Assembly (NCBI GenBank): GCA_001544655.2
Contig: FCOD02000006.1
Coordinates: forward strand, 186,001 to 250,000
Source of the DNA: Caballeronia turbans
GTDB taxonomy: Bacteria; Pseudomonadota; Gammaproteobacteria; Burkholderiales; Burkholderiaceae
DNA length: 64,000 bases
Direction: 5' to 3'
Below, in pieces: positions 56,742 through 64,000 of this stretch. The notes below the pieces were generated by a model that was given only the letters and a program-made list of their open reading frames with translations, did not search any database and had not been told where the DNA came from. Made by a program: the position numbers and the translations under genes. How positions within the stretch are numbered: position 1 is the first letter of the stretch; every line of letters begins with the position of its first letter.

Positions 56742-58307
56742 ATGATCAAGCAAGCGCTCCTTTCCGTTTCCGACAAATCCGGCATCGTCGATTTCGCCAA
56801 ATCGCTGTCGGCGCTCGGCGTCAAGCTCCTCTCGACCGGCGGCACCGCGAAACTGCTCGCCGACGCGGGCCTGCCCGTGACCGAAGTCGCCGACTACACC
56901 GGCTTTCCGGAGATGCTCGACGGGCGGGTGAAGACGCTGCATCCGAAAGTGCATGGCGGGATTCTCGCGCGCCGCGACCTGCCCGAGCACATGGCCGCGC
57001 TCGAGAAACACGATATCCCGACCATCGACCTGCTGGTCGTCAATCTGTATCCGTTCGTGCAGACGGTGTCGAAGGAAGAGTGCTCGCTGGAAGACGCGAT
57101 CGAGAACATCGATATCGGCGGCCCGACCATGCTGCGCTCCGCAGCGAAGAATCATCGCGACGTGACGGTCGTCGTCGATCCGGCCGATTACGCCGCCGTG
57201 CTCGACGAAATGCGCGCGAACAATAACGCCGTCGGCTACAAGACGAACTTCCGTCTCGCGACGAAGGTGTTTGCGCACACCGCGCAATACGATGGCGCGA
57301 TCACGAACTATCTGACGAGCCTCACGGAAGAGCTGCAGCATTCGAGCCGCAACACGTATCCGGCCACCTTCAACATGGCGTTCGAGAAGGTTCAGGACCT
57401 GCGCTACGGCGAGAATCCGCATCAGAGCGCGGCGTTCTATCGCGACCTTTCGGTGCCCGCAGGCGCGCTCGCGAATTATGAGCAGTTGCAGGGCAAGGAA
57501 CTGTCGTACAACAACATCGCCGATTCGGACGCCGCGTGGGAATGCGTGAAGACGTTCGATGCGCCCGCCTGCGTCATCATCAAGCACGCGAATCCTTGCG
57601 GCGTGGCGATCGGCGCGAACGCCGCCGACGCGTATTCGAAGGCGTTCCAGACGGATCCGACCTCCGCATTCGGCGGCATCATCGCGTTCAATCGCGAAGT
57701 CGATGAAGCCGCGGCGCAAGCGGTCGCGAAGCAGTTCGTCGAAGTGCTGATCGCACCGTCGTTCAGCGAGGCGGCGCGCGCCGTGTTCGCGGCGAAGCAG
57801 AACTTGCGCCTGTTGCAGATCGCACTCGGGGACGGTCACAACACGTTCGACCTGAAGCGCGTCGGCGGCGGCCTGCTAGTGCAATCGCTCGATGCGAAGA
57901 ACGTGCAGGCGCACGAACTGCGCGTCGTGACGAAGCGCCACCCGACGCCGAAGGAAATGGACGACCTGATGTTCGCGTGGCGCGTCGCGAAGTACGTCAA
58001 GTCGAATGCCATCGTGTTCTGCGGCGGCGGCATGACGCTCGGCGTCGGCGCGGGCCAGATGAGCCGCGTGGATTCGGCGCGCATCGCGGGCATCAAGGCG
58101 CAGAACGCCGGTCTGACGCTGAACGGCTCGGCAGTGGCCTCCGATGCATTCTTCCCGTTCCGTGACGGCCTCGACGTCGTCGTGAACGCGGGCGCGACCT
58201 GCGTGATCCAGCCGGGCGGCTCCATGCGCGACGACGAAGTGATCGCCGCCGCCGATGAGCACAATGTCGCGATGATCGTCACCGGCACGCGTCATTTCCG
58301 CCATTAA
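56742..58307 (+). CDS. purH: Bifunctional AICAR transformylase/IMP cyclohydrolase
   Basis: Last two steps of IMP synthesis. The 521-aa protein begins [22 protein letters not shown] and has [14 protein letters not shown] (cyclohydrolase half), then [13 protein letters not shown] and [11 protein letters not shown] (transformylase half) and the C-terminal [27 protein letters not shown] 56742 is preferred over an in-frame GTG at 56733. It is followed by a strong terminator. Confidence 0.97.
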   Translation: MIKQALLSVSDKSGIVDFAKSLSALGVKLLSTGGTAKLLADAGLPVTEVADYTGFPEMLDGRVKTLHPKVHGGILARRDLPEHMAALEKHDIPTIDLLVVNLYPFVQTVSKEECSLEDAIENIDIGGPTMLRSAAKNHRDVTVVVDPADYAAVLDEMRANNNAVGYKTNFRLATKVFAHTAQYDGAITNYLTSLTEELQHSSRNTYPATFNMAFEKVQDLRYGENPHQSAAFYRDLSVPAGALANYEQLQGKELSYNNIADSDAAWECVKTFDAPACVIIKHANPCGVAIGANAADAYSKAFQTDPTSAFGGIIAFNREVDEAAAQAVAKQFVEVLIAPSFSEAARAVFAAKQNLRLLQIALGDGHNTFDLKRVGGGLLVQSLDAKNVQAHELRVVTKRHPTPKEMDDLMFAWRVAKYVKSNAIVFCGGGMTLGVGAGQMSRVDSARIAGIKAQNAGLTLNGSAVASDAFFPFRDGLDVVVNAGATCVIQPGGSMRDDEVIAAADEHNVAMIVTGTRHFRH

Positions 58308-58330
58308 TCTCGCCCGCTTCATTTAAGATT

Positions 58331-58368
58331 GGCCTGTTTGCGCTTCGAGAGCGCAAGCAGGCCTTTTT
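58331..58368 (+). terminator. Intrinsic terminator after purH
   Basis: A 13-bp stem GGCCTGTTTGCGC/GCGCAAGCAGGCC with one G-U pair and a 7-nt loop, then TTTTT. It lies 24 bp after purH and ends just before ruvC. Confidence 0.92.
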
Positions 58369-58395
58369 GATTTGGACTACGCGCATCGCGAACGA

Positions 58396-58938
58396 ATGAG
58401 AATCCTCGGCATCGACCCCGGCCTGCGTGTGACGGGCTTCGGCATCATCGACAAGACGGGGCACACGCTCACTTACGTCACGAGCGGCGTCATCAAGACG
58501 GCCGATGCCGACTTGCCTTCGCGCCTGAACACCATCTTCAGCGGTATCTCGACGCTCATCACGCAGCACAATCCGGATCAGGCCGCGATCGAAAAGGTCT
58601 TCGTCAACGTGAATCCGCAATCGACCCTGTTGCTCGGCCAGGCCCGCGGCGCGGCCATTTGCGGGCTCGTCGCGAGCGGCGTGCCGGTGGCGGAGTACAC
58701 GGCGTTGCAGTTGAAGCAGGCCGTCGTCGGCTACGGACGCGCGACGAAGGAACAGATGCAGCAGATGGTCGTGCGGCTCCTCAGCCTCTCCGGCGTGCCA
58801 GGCACCGACGCCGCCGACGCGCTCGGCATGGCCATCTGCCACGCGCACGGCGGCACGGGCCTCGCGGCGTTGGGCGGCATCGCGCCGGGGCTTGCGAAGA
58901 AAGGCTTGCGCGTGCGGCGCGGTCGTCTCATCGGCTAA
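58396..58938 (+). CDS. ruvC: Crossover junction endodeoxyribonuclease RuvC
   Basis: Holliday-junction resolvase. The 180-aa protein has the catalytic acidic residues D7 ([10 protein letters not shown]), E66 (AIEKVFVN) and the Asp pair in [11 protein letters not shown] near 138-141, as in E. coli. The ATG at 58396 is the family start; an upstream in-frame TTG at 58372 would add eight unrelated residues. It is the first of ruvC-ruvA-ruvB. Confidence 0.96.
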   Translation: MRILGIDPGLRVTGFGIIDKTGHTLTYVTSGVIKTADADLPSRLNTIFSGISTLITQHNPDQAAIEKVFVNVNPQSTLLLGQARGAAICGLVASGVPVAEYTALQLKQAVVGYGRATKEQMQQMVVRLLSLSGVPGTDAADALGMAICHAHGGTGLAALGGIAPGLAKKGLRVRRGRLIG

Positions 58939-58962
58939 TAACACTTCTTCTGGTTCAAACAC

Positions 58963-59544
58963 ATGATCGGTCGCATCGCCGGCGTTCTGCTGGAAAAAAA
59001 TCCGCCGCACTTGCTCGTCGATTGCGGCGGCGTCGGCTACGAAATCGACGTGCCGATGAGCACCTTCTATAACCTGCCGAATGCCGGCGAAAAAGTCGTG
59101 CTGCTCACCCAGCTGATCGTGCGCGAAGATGCGCATCTGCTGTACGGCTTTCTCACCGCGCAGGAGCGCTCGACGTTCCGCGAGTTGCTGAAAATAAGCG
59201 GCATCGGCGCGCGGATGGCGTTGGCGGTGCTTTCGGGCATGAGCGTGCACGAGCTCTCGCAGACGGTGACGACGCAAGACGCCGCGCGCCTCACGCGCGT
59301 GCCCGGCATCGGCAAGAAGACGGCGGAACGGCTGCTGCTCGAACTGAAAGGCAAGCTCGGCGCGGATCTCGGCGCGATTGCGGGGACGGTTTCCCAGTCG
59401 GATCACGCGTCCGATATCCTCAACGCGCTGCTCGCGCTCGGCTATTCCGAGAAGGAAGCGCTCGCCGCCGTCAAGAATGTGCCGGCGGGAACGGGGGTGT
59501 CCGAGGGTATCAAGCTGGCGCTGAAGGCACTTTCGAAGGCGTGA
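58963..59544 (+). CDS. ruvA: Holliday junction DNA helicase subunit RuvA
   Basis: Tetrameric junction-binding partner of RuvB. The 193-aa protein starts [28 protein letters not shown] (OB fold), has the helix-hairpin-helix motifs [18 protein letters not shown] and [19 protein letters not shown], and ends with the flexible linker and the RuvB-contacting domain III ([17 protein letters not shown]). It lies 24 bp after ruvC. Confidence 0.97.
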   Translation: MIGRIAGVLLEKNPPHLLVDCGGVGYEIDVPMSTFYNLPNAGEKVVLLTQLIVREDAHLLYGFLTAQERSTFRELLKISGIGARMALAVLSGMSVHELSQTVTTQDAARLTRVPGIGKKTAERLLLELKGKLGADLGAIAGTVSQSDHASDILNALLALGYSEKEALAAVKNVPAGTGVSEGIKLALKALSKA

Positions 59545-59587
59545 CGGCCTGGCCCATTCGGCCGATTCCCCGCGAGAAGCCTAGCTG

Positions 59588-59593
59588 TACAAT
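59588..59593 (+). promoter_or_regulatory. -10-like box just before ruvB
   Basis: TACAAT is exactly 6 nt before the ruvB ATG, the same geometry as at nadK and pepP. No -35 and no Shine-Dalgarno sequence are evident; the gene may have its own leaderless transcript besides readthrough from ruvCA. Confidence 0.4.
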
Positions 59594-59599
59594 CGACCC

Positions 59600-60661
59600 A
59601 TGATCGAAACCGACAAACTCGCCGCCGAACGCGTCATCTCGGCTACGCCCGTCTCGCCGAACGAAGAAGCGTTCGAGCGCGCGCTGCGCCCGCACAAGCT
59701 CGACGAGTACATCGGGCAGGAAAAGGCGCGCGGTCAACTCGAAATCTTCATCGAAGCGGCCAAGCGGCGCTCCGAAGCGCTCGATCACGTACTGCTGTTC
59801 GGGCCGCCGGGTCTCGGCAAGACGACGCTCGCGCATATCATCGCGCGGGAAATGGGTGTGAATTTGCGGCAGACGTCGGGCCCGGTGCTCGAACGCGCGG
59901 GCGATCTCGCCGCGCTTCTCACGAATCTCGAAGCGAACGATGTGCTGTTCATCGACGAAATTCACCGGCTTTCGCCGGTCGTCGAGGAAATCCTGTATCC
60001 GGCACTCGAGGATTATCAGATCGACATCATGATCGGCGAAGGACCGGCCGCGCGCAGCGTGAAGCTGGATCTGCAGCCGTTCACGCTCGTCGGCGCGACC
60101 ACGCGCGCGGGCATGCTGACGAATCCGCTGCGCGACCGCTTCGGCATCGTGTCGCGGCTGGAGTTTTATAACGCGAGCGAACTGGCGCGCATCGTGTCGC
60201 GGTCGGCGTCTTTGTTGAAGGCGGAGATCGTACCCGAAGGCGCGCTGGAAATTGCCAAGCGCTCCCGTGGCACGCCGCGGATTGCGAACCGCCTGCTGCG
60301 CCGGGTGCGCGACTACGCCGAGGTGAAAGCGGACGGCGTGATTTCCGCCGATGTCGCGGACCGCGCGCTAAAGATGCTCGACGTCGATCCCGTCGGCTTC
60401 GATCTGATGGACCGCAAGCTGCTCGAAGCGATCCTGCACAAGTTCGATGGCGGGCCAGTCGGCGTGGACAATCTCGCCGCGGCAATCGGCGAGGAGCGCG
60501 ATACGATCGAGGACGTGCTCGAACCGTATCTGATCCAGCAAGGCTTCCTGCAGCGCACGCCGCGCGGACGCGTCGCGACCATGCTCACGTATCGGCACTT
60601 CGGCATCGCTGCGCCGGATGCCGGGCCGATTCGGGATCTTTGGGATACGAGCAACGGCTAG
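59600..60661 (+). CDS. ruvB: Holliday junction branch-migration ATPase RuvB
   Basis: Hexameric AAA+ motor driving branch migration. The 353-aa protein has Walker [10 protein letters not shown] at about 70-78, Walker [10 protein letters not shown], sensor GATTRAG and the C-terminal winged helix with [17 protein letters not shown]. The final codons overlap the end of the convergent histidine phosphatase gene by 4 bp. Confidence 0.98.
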   Translation: MIETDKLAAERVISATPVSPNEEAFERALRPHKLDEYIGQEKARGQLEIFIEAAKRRSEALDHVLLFGPPGLGKTTLAHIIAREMGVNLRQTSGPVLERAGDLAALLTNLEANDVLFIDEIHRLSPVVEEILYPALEDYQIDIMIGEGPAARSVKLDLQPFTLVGATTRAGMLTNPLRDRFGIVSRLEFYNASELARIVSRSASLLKAEIVPEGALEIAKRSRGTPRIANRLLRRVRDYAEVKADGVISADVADRALKMLDVDPVGFDLMDRKLLEAILHKFDGGPVGVDNLAAAIGEERDTIEDVLEPYLIQQGFLQRTPRGRVATMLTYRHFGIAAPDAGPIRDLWDTSNG

Positions 60662-61308
60662 GCGCGCTTGCGCAAGCTGTCGTCGTCAGTGTCCGTCGAC
60701 AGATGCGCGACATCCCCCCACGACACGACCCTCGCCCCGCCATCCTGATAATCCACCACATTGACGCTGCAATTGAGCAGCGGCCAGTTGCGCGGTTCAT
60801 GGAGCGACAGCTTCATCGCGAATCGATAGATGCAATCGAGCACGCCGCCATGCGCGACGACCGCGATACATCCGTCCGGATGCGCGGCAACGATCGGTTC
60901 CATCGCATGCACGACGCGGTGATAAAACACGCGCTGCGACTCACCATCGCCGGGCGGTGAAAAACCGGGATCGCGTGTCTGCCATTCGACGTATTCAGCG
61001 GGAAACCTGTCGCTGATCTCGTCGCTGTCATGGCCTTGGAACGCGCCGTAGAACCGCTCGCGCAACTTTTCCGACAAGCGCAACTCGAGCCCGAGCGCAT
61101 CCGCGAATGGACGCGCCGTCTGCTGCGCGCGTTGCAGATCGCTCGAATAGACCGCATCGATCCCGCCTTCTCGAGCCAGGCGTTCTCCGAGCTGTTCGGC
61201 TTGCAGGAAGCCGTGCTCGGACAACGGAATATCGATATGCCCTTGAATGCGCTTGATGCGATTCCAGTCGGTTTCGCCGTGCCGGATGAAGAGTACCCGA
61301 GTCGTCAT
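60658..61308 (-). CDS. Histidine phosphatase family protein (phosphoglycerate-mutase-like)
   Basis: A 216-aa member of the RHG branch: the catalytic motif [18 protein letters not shown] is at residues 6-23, the second RxxQT region is [13 protein letters not shown], and the distal His is in [14 protein letters not shown]. The substrate is unclear: cofactor-dependent mutase, alpha-ribazole phosphatase and broad phosphatases look alike. It overlaps dtd by 4 bp (ATGA), so it is translated with tyrS-dtd. Confidence 0.88.
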   Translation of the reverse strand: MTTRVLFIRHGETDWNRIKRIQGHIDIPLSEHGFLQAEQLGERLAREGGIDAVYSSDLQRAQQTARPFADALGLELRLSEKLRERFYGAFQGHDSDEISDRFPAEYVEWQTRDPGFSPPGDGESQRVFYHRVVHAMEPIVAAHPDGCIAVVAHGGVLDCIYRFAMKLSLHEPRNWPLLNCSVNVVDYQDGGARVVSWGDVAHLSTDTDDDSLRKRA

Positions 61309-61763
61309 GGACGTACCTGAAGCCAGAAAGTAACCGGCCCGTCATTGACGAGCGACACCTGCATCTCCGCGCCGAATTCGCCCGTTTCGACGATCGGATG
61401 CTTCGCGCGTGCCTGCTCGACGAAGTAATCGAAGAGCCGCTTGCCTTCGTCGGGCGGAGCGGCAGGCGTGAAGCTCGGGCGCAAGCCGCTCGACGTATCG
61501 GCGGCAAGCGTGAATTGCGAGACCAGCAAGACGCCGCCCGCGCGGCCCGCGCCATCCATGTTCGAGACGGACAGGTTCATCTTGCCGGCGGCGTCGCTGA
61601 ACACCCGGTACGCGAGCATCTTGGCGAGCAGCTTGTCGGCTGCTGCTTCGTTGTCGCCGCGCTCGGCGCAGACCAGCGCGAGCAAGCCCGCGTCGATCGC
61701 ACCGGTTACGCGCTCGCCCACGCGGACATCGGCGCGCTTCACACGCTGAATGAGCGCGATCAT
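61305..61763 (-). CDS. dtd: D-aminoacyl-tRNA deacylase
   Basis: Removes D-amino acids and glycine wrongly attached to tRNA. The 152-aa protein has the SQFTL region ([24 protein letters not shown]) and the cross-subunit Gly-Pro motif NDGPVTFWL at the C-terminus. It lies 4 bp after tyrS. D-tyrosyl-tRNA-Tyr is a classical substrate, so sitting behind tyrS makes functional sense. Confidence 0.96.
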   Translation of the reverse strand: MIALIQRVKRADVRVGERVTGAIDAGLLALVCAERGDNEAAADKLLAKMLAYRVFSDAAGKMNLSVSNMDGAGRAGGVLLVSQFTLAADTSSGLRPSFTPAAPPDEGKRLFDYFVEQARAKHPIVETGEFGAEMQVSLVNDGPVTFWLQVRP

Positions 61764-61767
61764 CGGC

Positions 61768-63027
61768 TCAAGCGGTCAGCGTGACGCGTGCGAAACGGCG
61801 CTTGCCCACCTGCACCACGAACTCGCCCGCCTCGATCTTCAGGCCCTTGTCGGAGACGGTCGCGCCGTCGATCTTCACGCCGCCCTGCTCGATATTGCGC
61901 AGCGCCTCGCTCGTCGACGGCACGAGGCCCGCCTGCTTCAGCAACTGGCCGATCGCGATTGGGGCGCCCGCGAGCGTCACCGTCGGAATGTCGTCCGGAA
62001 CGCCACCCTTCGCGCGATGGTTGAAGTCGTCGAGCGCGCGCTGTGCGTCCGCCGACGAGTGGAAGCGCGCAACGATCTCCTGCGCGAGCATCACCTTGAA
62101 GTCACGCGGGTTGCGGCCGCCTTCCGCCTCCTTCTTGAAGCCCGCAATCTCATCGATGCTGCGGAACGACAGCAGCTCGAAGTAGCGCCACATGAGCACG
62201 TCCGAAATACTCATCAGCTTGCCGAACATCTCGGTCGGCTTCTCGCTGATGCCGACGTAATTGTTCTTCGACTTCGACATCTTCTCGACGCCGTCGAGGC
62301 CTTCGAGCAGCGGCATCGTCAGGATGCACTGCTGTTCCTGGCCGTATTGCTTCTGCAATTCACGGCCGACGAGCAGGTTGAACTTCTGATCCGTGCCGCC
62401 GAGCTCGAGATCCGCGTTCAGCGCGACGGAGTCGTAGCCCTGCATCAGCGGGTACAGAAATTCATGGATCGAAATCGGCACGCCGCTTTGGAAGCGCTTC
62501 GTGAAGTCCTCGCGCTCGAGAATGCGCGCCACCGTGTAGCGCGACGCGAGCTTGATCATGCCGTCGGCGCCGAGCGGCATCGACCATTCGCTGTTGTAGC
62601 GGATTTCGGTCTTCTCGCGATCCAGCACGAGCGCAGCCTGCTCGAAATACGTCTTCGCGTTGTTTTCGATCTGCTCGCGCGTGAGCGGCGGGCGCGTCGC
62701 GTTGCGGCCGGACGGATCGCCGATCAGCGAAGTGAAATCGCCGATCAGGAAAATGACCTGATGGCCGAGATCCTGCAACTGGCGCATCTTGTTCAGCACG
62801 ACCGTATGGCCGATGTGGATGTCGGGCGCGGTCGGGTCGAGACCGAGCTTGATGCGCAGCGGCTTGCCCGTCGCGGCGCTTCTTGCGAGCTTCTGCGCGA
62901 ATTCGTCTTCGATCAGCAATTCGTCGCAGCCACGCTTCGCGATGGCGAGCGCGTTTTTCACATCGTCGGTGATCGGAAAGCTCTGCGCGGCGGCGGGCGC
63001 GGAAGAAGCGTTGGAATCTGTGGTCAT
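61768..63027 (-). CDS. tyrS: Tyrosyl-tRNA synthetase
   Basis: Charges tRNA-Tyr. The 419-aa protein has the class I signature [13 protein letters not shown] near residue 70 and KMSKSKNN, then the C-terminal S4 RNA-binding domain ([15 protein letters not shown]). The start at 63027 gives the N-terminus [16 protein letters not shown], a short variable lead seen in Burkholderia; the long open frame further upstream is non-coding. It heads a tyrS-dtd-histidine phosphatase operon. Confidence 0.96.
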   Translation of the reverse strand: MTTDSNASSAPAAAQSFPITDDVKNALAIAKRGCDELLIEDEFAQKLARSAATGKPLRIKLGLDPTAPDIHIGHTVVLNKMRQLQDLGHQVIFLIGDFTSLIGDPSGRNATRPPLTREQIENNAKTYFEQAALVLDREKTEIRYNSEWSMPLGADGMIKLASRYTVARILEREDFTKRFQSGVPISIHEFLYPLMQGYDSVALNADLELGGTDQKFNLLVGRELQKQYGQEQQCILTMPLLEGLDGVEKMSKSKNNYVGISEKPTEMFGKLMSISDVLMWRYFELLSFRSIDEIAGFKKEAEGGRNPRDFKVMLAQEIVARFHSSADAQRALDDFNHRAKGGVPDDIPTVTLAGAPIAIGQLLKQAGLVPSTSEALRNIEQGGVKIDGATVSDKGLKIEAGEFVVQVGKRRFARVTLTA

Positions 63028-63387
63028 GCTTGCGGCTTGTGAAGTCAAAAGGGTTCGATGACTGGCGAACGGGGCGGCGCGATCTGGCCTCAACACCGTC
63101 GCAGCGGTCCGGCGCGGCCGGATGGGACGCCGCGCGTCGAAACGCGGCGTGCGCGGAAAAAATGACGAAATCGCGCGCAATTGCTTGTTCAGGCTCAGGA
63201 TTTTACGCGATGACGCGGCCATTCGCGCCGTTTCGTGTCGGATGAGGCGCGTTTGCGCGTGCTGCGGCCTGGCGAAAGGCGTCGGTCCATGAGGACGACG
63301 CCAGACGCGTCTTAACGATTCGATGCATAACGCGGATAATCGCCGCTTGAGCGAAATCCGCAACACGGCATCGACGAGGAGAGCAGC
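63028..63387. other. 360-bp intergenic region between divergent tyrS and anmK
   Basis: No gene is seen in any frame. It holds a promoter candidate for anmK at 63312-63340 and presumably the tyrS promoter. From memory, some Burkholderia relatives carry an M23 peptidase gene near here; none is present in this window. Confidence 0.5.
63312..63340 (+). promoter_or_regulatory. Promoter candidate for anmK
   Basis: TTAACG (63312-63317), a 17-bp spacer, GATAAT (63335-63340); four of six and five of six matches to the sigma-70 boxes. It lies 47 bp before the anmK start. Confidence 0.5.
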
Positions 63388-64000
63388 GTGCCCAAGAAAA
63401 CCGAAGCAATCGAAACCGGCAAGGCCGATGGCGTGTACTTCGGTTTGATGTCCGGAACTAGCATGGACGGCGTGGACGGCGTCGCGGTGCAATTCGCGGC
63501 GGGCAAGCCGCCCGTCGTGCTCGGCGAGGCGCATGTCTCCTTCTCGAAAGGCTTGCGCGACGCGCTCTTCGAATTGCAATCACCCGGTGACCACGAAATC
63601 GAGCGCGAGGCGCTCGCCGCCAATGCGCTCGCGACGCGTTACGCCGTGTGCTGTCATGAATTGCAGAGCATGAGCGGCTATTCGGCGGCGAAGGTGCGTG
63701 CGATCGGCGTTCACGGCCAGACGGTGCGGCATCGGCCGGAGAAGGGCTATACGCGACAGATCAACAATCCCGCGCTGCTTGCGGAGATGACCAACATCGA
63801 CGTCGTCGCCGATTTCCGCAGCCGCGATGTCGCCGCGGGCGGCCAAGGCGCGCCGCTCGTGCCGGCCTTTCATGCAACGGTGTTCGGCGAAAAGAACGAG
63901 ACGCGCGTGGTGTGCAATCTCGGCGGCATCAGCAATATCACGATCCTTGCGGCAAGCGGCGAAGTGCGCGGCTTCGATTGTGGTCCGGCGAACGCGCTGA
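63388..64000 (+). CDS. anmK: Anhydro-N-acetylmuramic acid kinase (partial, runs off the window)
   Basis: Recycles the cell-wall sugar anhydroMurNAc by cleaving and phosphorylating it. The 204 codons seen start with GTG after GAGGAGAG and show the ATP-binding motif [13 protein letters not shown] at about 19-31, [43 protein letters not shown] and [11 protein letters not shown]. The family is about 370-380 aa, so roughly the last 45 per cent lies beyond position 64000. Confidence 0.93.
   Translation, partial: MPKKTEAIETGKADGVYFGLMSGTSMDGVDGVAVQFAAGKPPVVLGEAHVSFSKGLRDALFELQSPGDHEIEREALAANALATRYAVCCHELQSMSGYSAAKVRAIGVHGQTVRHRPEKGYTRQINNPALLAEMTNIDVVADFRSRDVAAGGQGAPLVPAFHATVFGEKNETRVVCNLGGISNITILAASGEVRGFDCGPANAL

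Noticed and set aside
63028-63387. Possible T-box or other tRNA-sensing leader before tyrS
   Set aside because: No specifier or T-box sequence and no terminator is visible, and T-boxes are essentially absent from proteobacteria.

Overview
The window is GC-rich, almost wholly coding chromosome of a betaproteobacterium of the Burkholderiaceae; gene content and order fit Burkholderia, Paraburkholderia or Caballeronia, though the genus is an inference. Indicators are the split transhydrogenase pntAa-pntAb-pntB, queA-tgt-yajC-secD-secF, oxyR upstream of katA and dps, glcDEF, and dusB-fis-purH-ruvCAB. I found no rRNA, tRNA, CRISPR array, insertion sequence or prophage.

Layout. 0.1-12.5 kb: nadK and recN, then convergent glnE, the giant envelope protein yhdP, a nitrilase-family amidase and tldD. 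12.5-14.7 kb: aroG behind a leader that looks like a complete transcription attenuator, then a low-GC gene remnant and a cobalamin adenosyltransferase. 14.9-20.4 kb: a FAD-linked 2-hydroxyacid dehydrogenase and glcDEF (glycolate/D-lactate oxidation). 20.4-24.5 kb: yggS, proC, an inserted two-domain methyltransferase, ubiA. 24.5-28.2 kb: an oxidative-stress block on the minus strand (oxyR, katA, two unannotated tiny genes, dps). 28.3-36.6 kb: recG, divergent from queA-tgt-yajC-secDF. 36.7-39.7 kb: an inserted DUF5672-type gene, two YceI proteins and cytochrome b561. 40.1-43.9 kb: the pqi lipid-transport operon with PqiA split in two. 44.0-47.4 kb: a glutathione S-transferase, a TetR regulator with repeated operator-like palindromes, mnmA and nudJ. 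47.6-50.5 kb: pntAa-Ab-B. 50.5-64 kb: a DUF2188-like protein, an rRNA guanine methyltransferase, pepP-ubiH, dusB-fis, purH, ruvCAB, a histidine phosphatase-dtd-tyrS operon and the start of anmK, which runs off the end.

The most interesting element is the aroG leader at 12574-12772: a strong sigma-70-type promoter, a 21-codon peptide with seven consecutive aromatic codons (FYFYFFW), and four RNA segments able to form mutually exclusive 1:2, 2:3 (antiterminator) and 3:4 (terminator) hairpins. It reads as ribosome-mediated attenuation of DAHP synthase by Phe, Tyr and perhaps Trp supply. Second is the TetR region at 44.8-45.65 kb: a 16-bp palindrome fills the 17-bp spacer of the tetR promoter, and a 14/16 identical copy sits in a similar setting about 800 bp away. 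Third are several genes whose -10-like box lies exactly 6 nt before the ATG, suggesting leaderless mRNAs.
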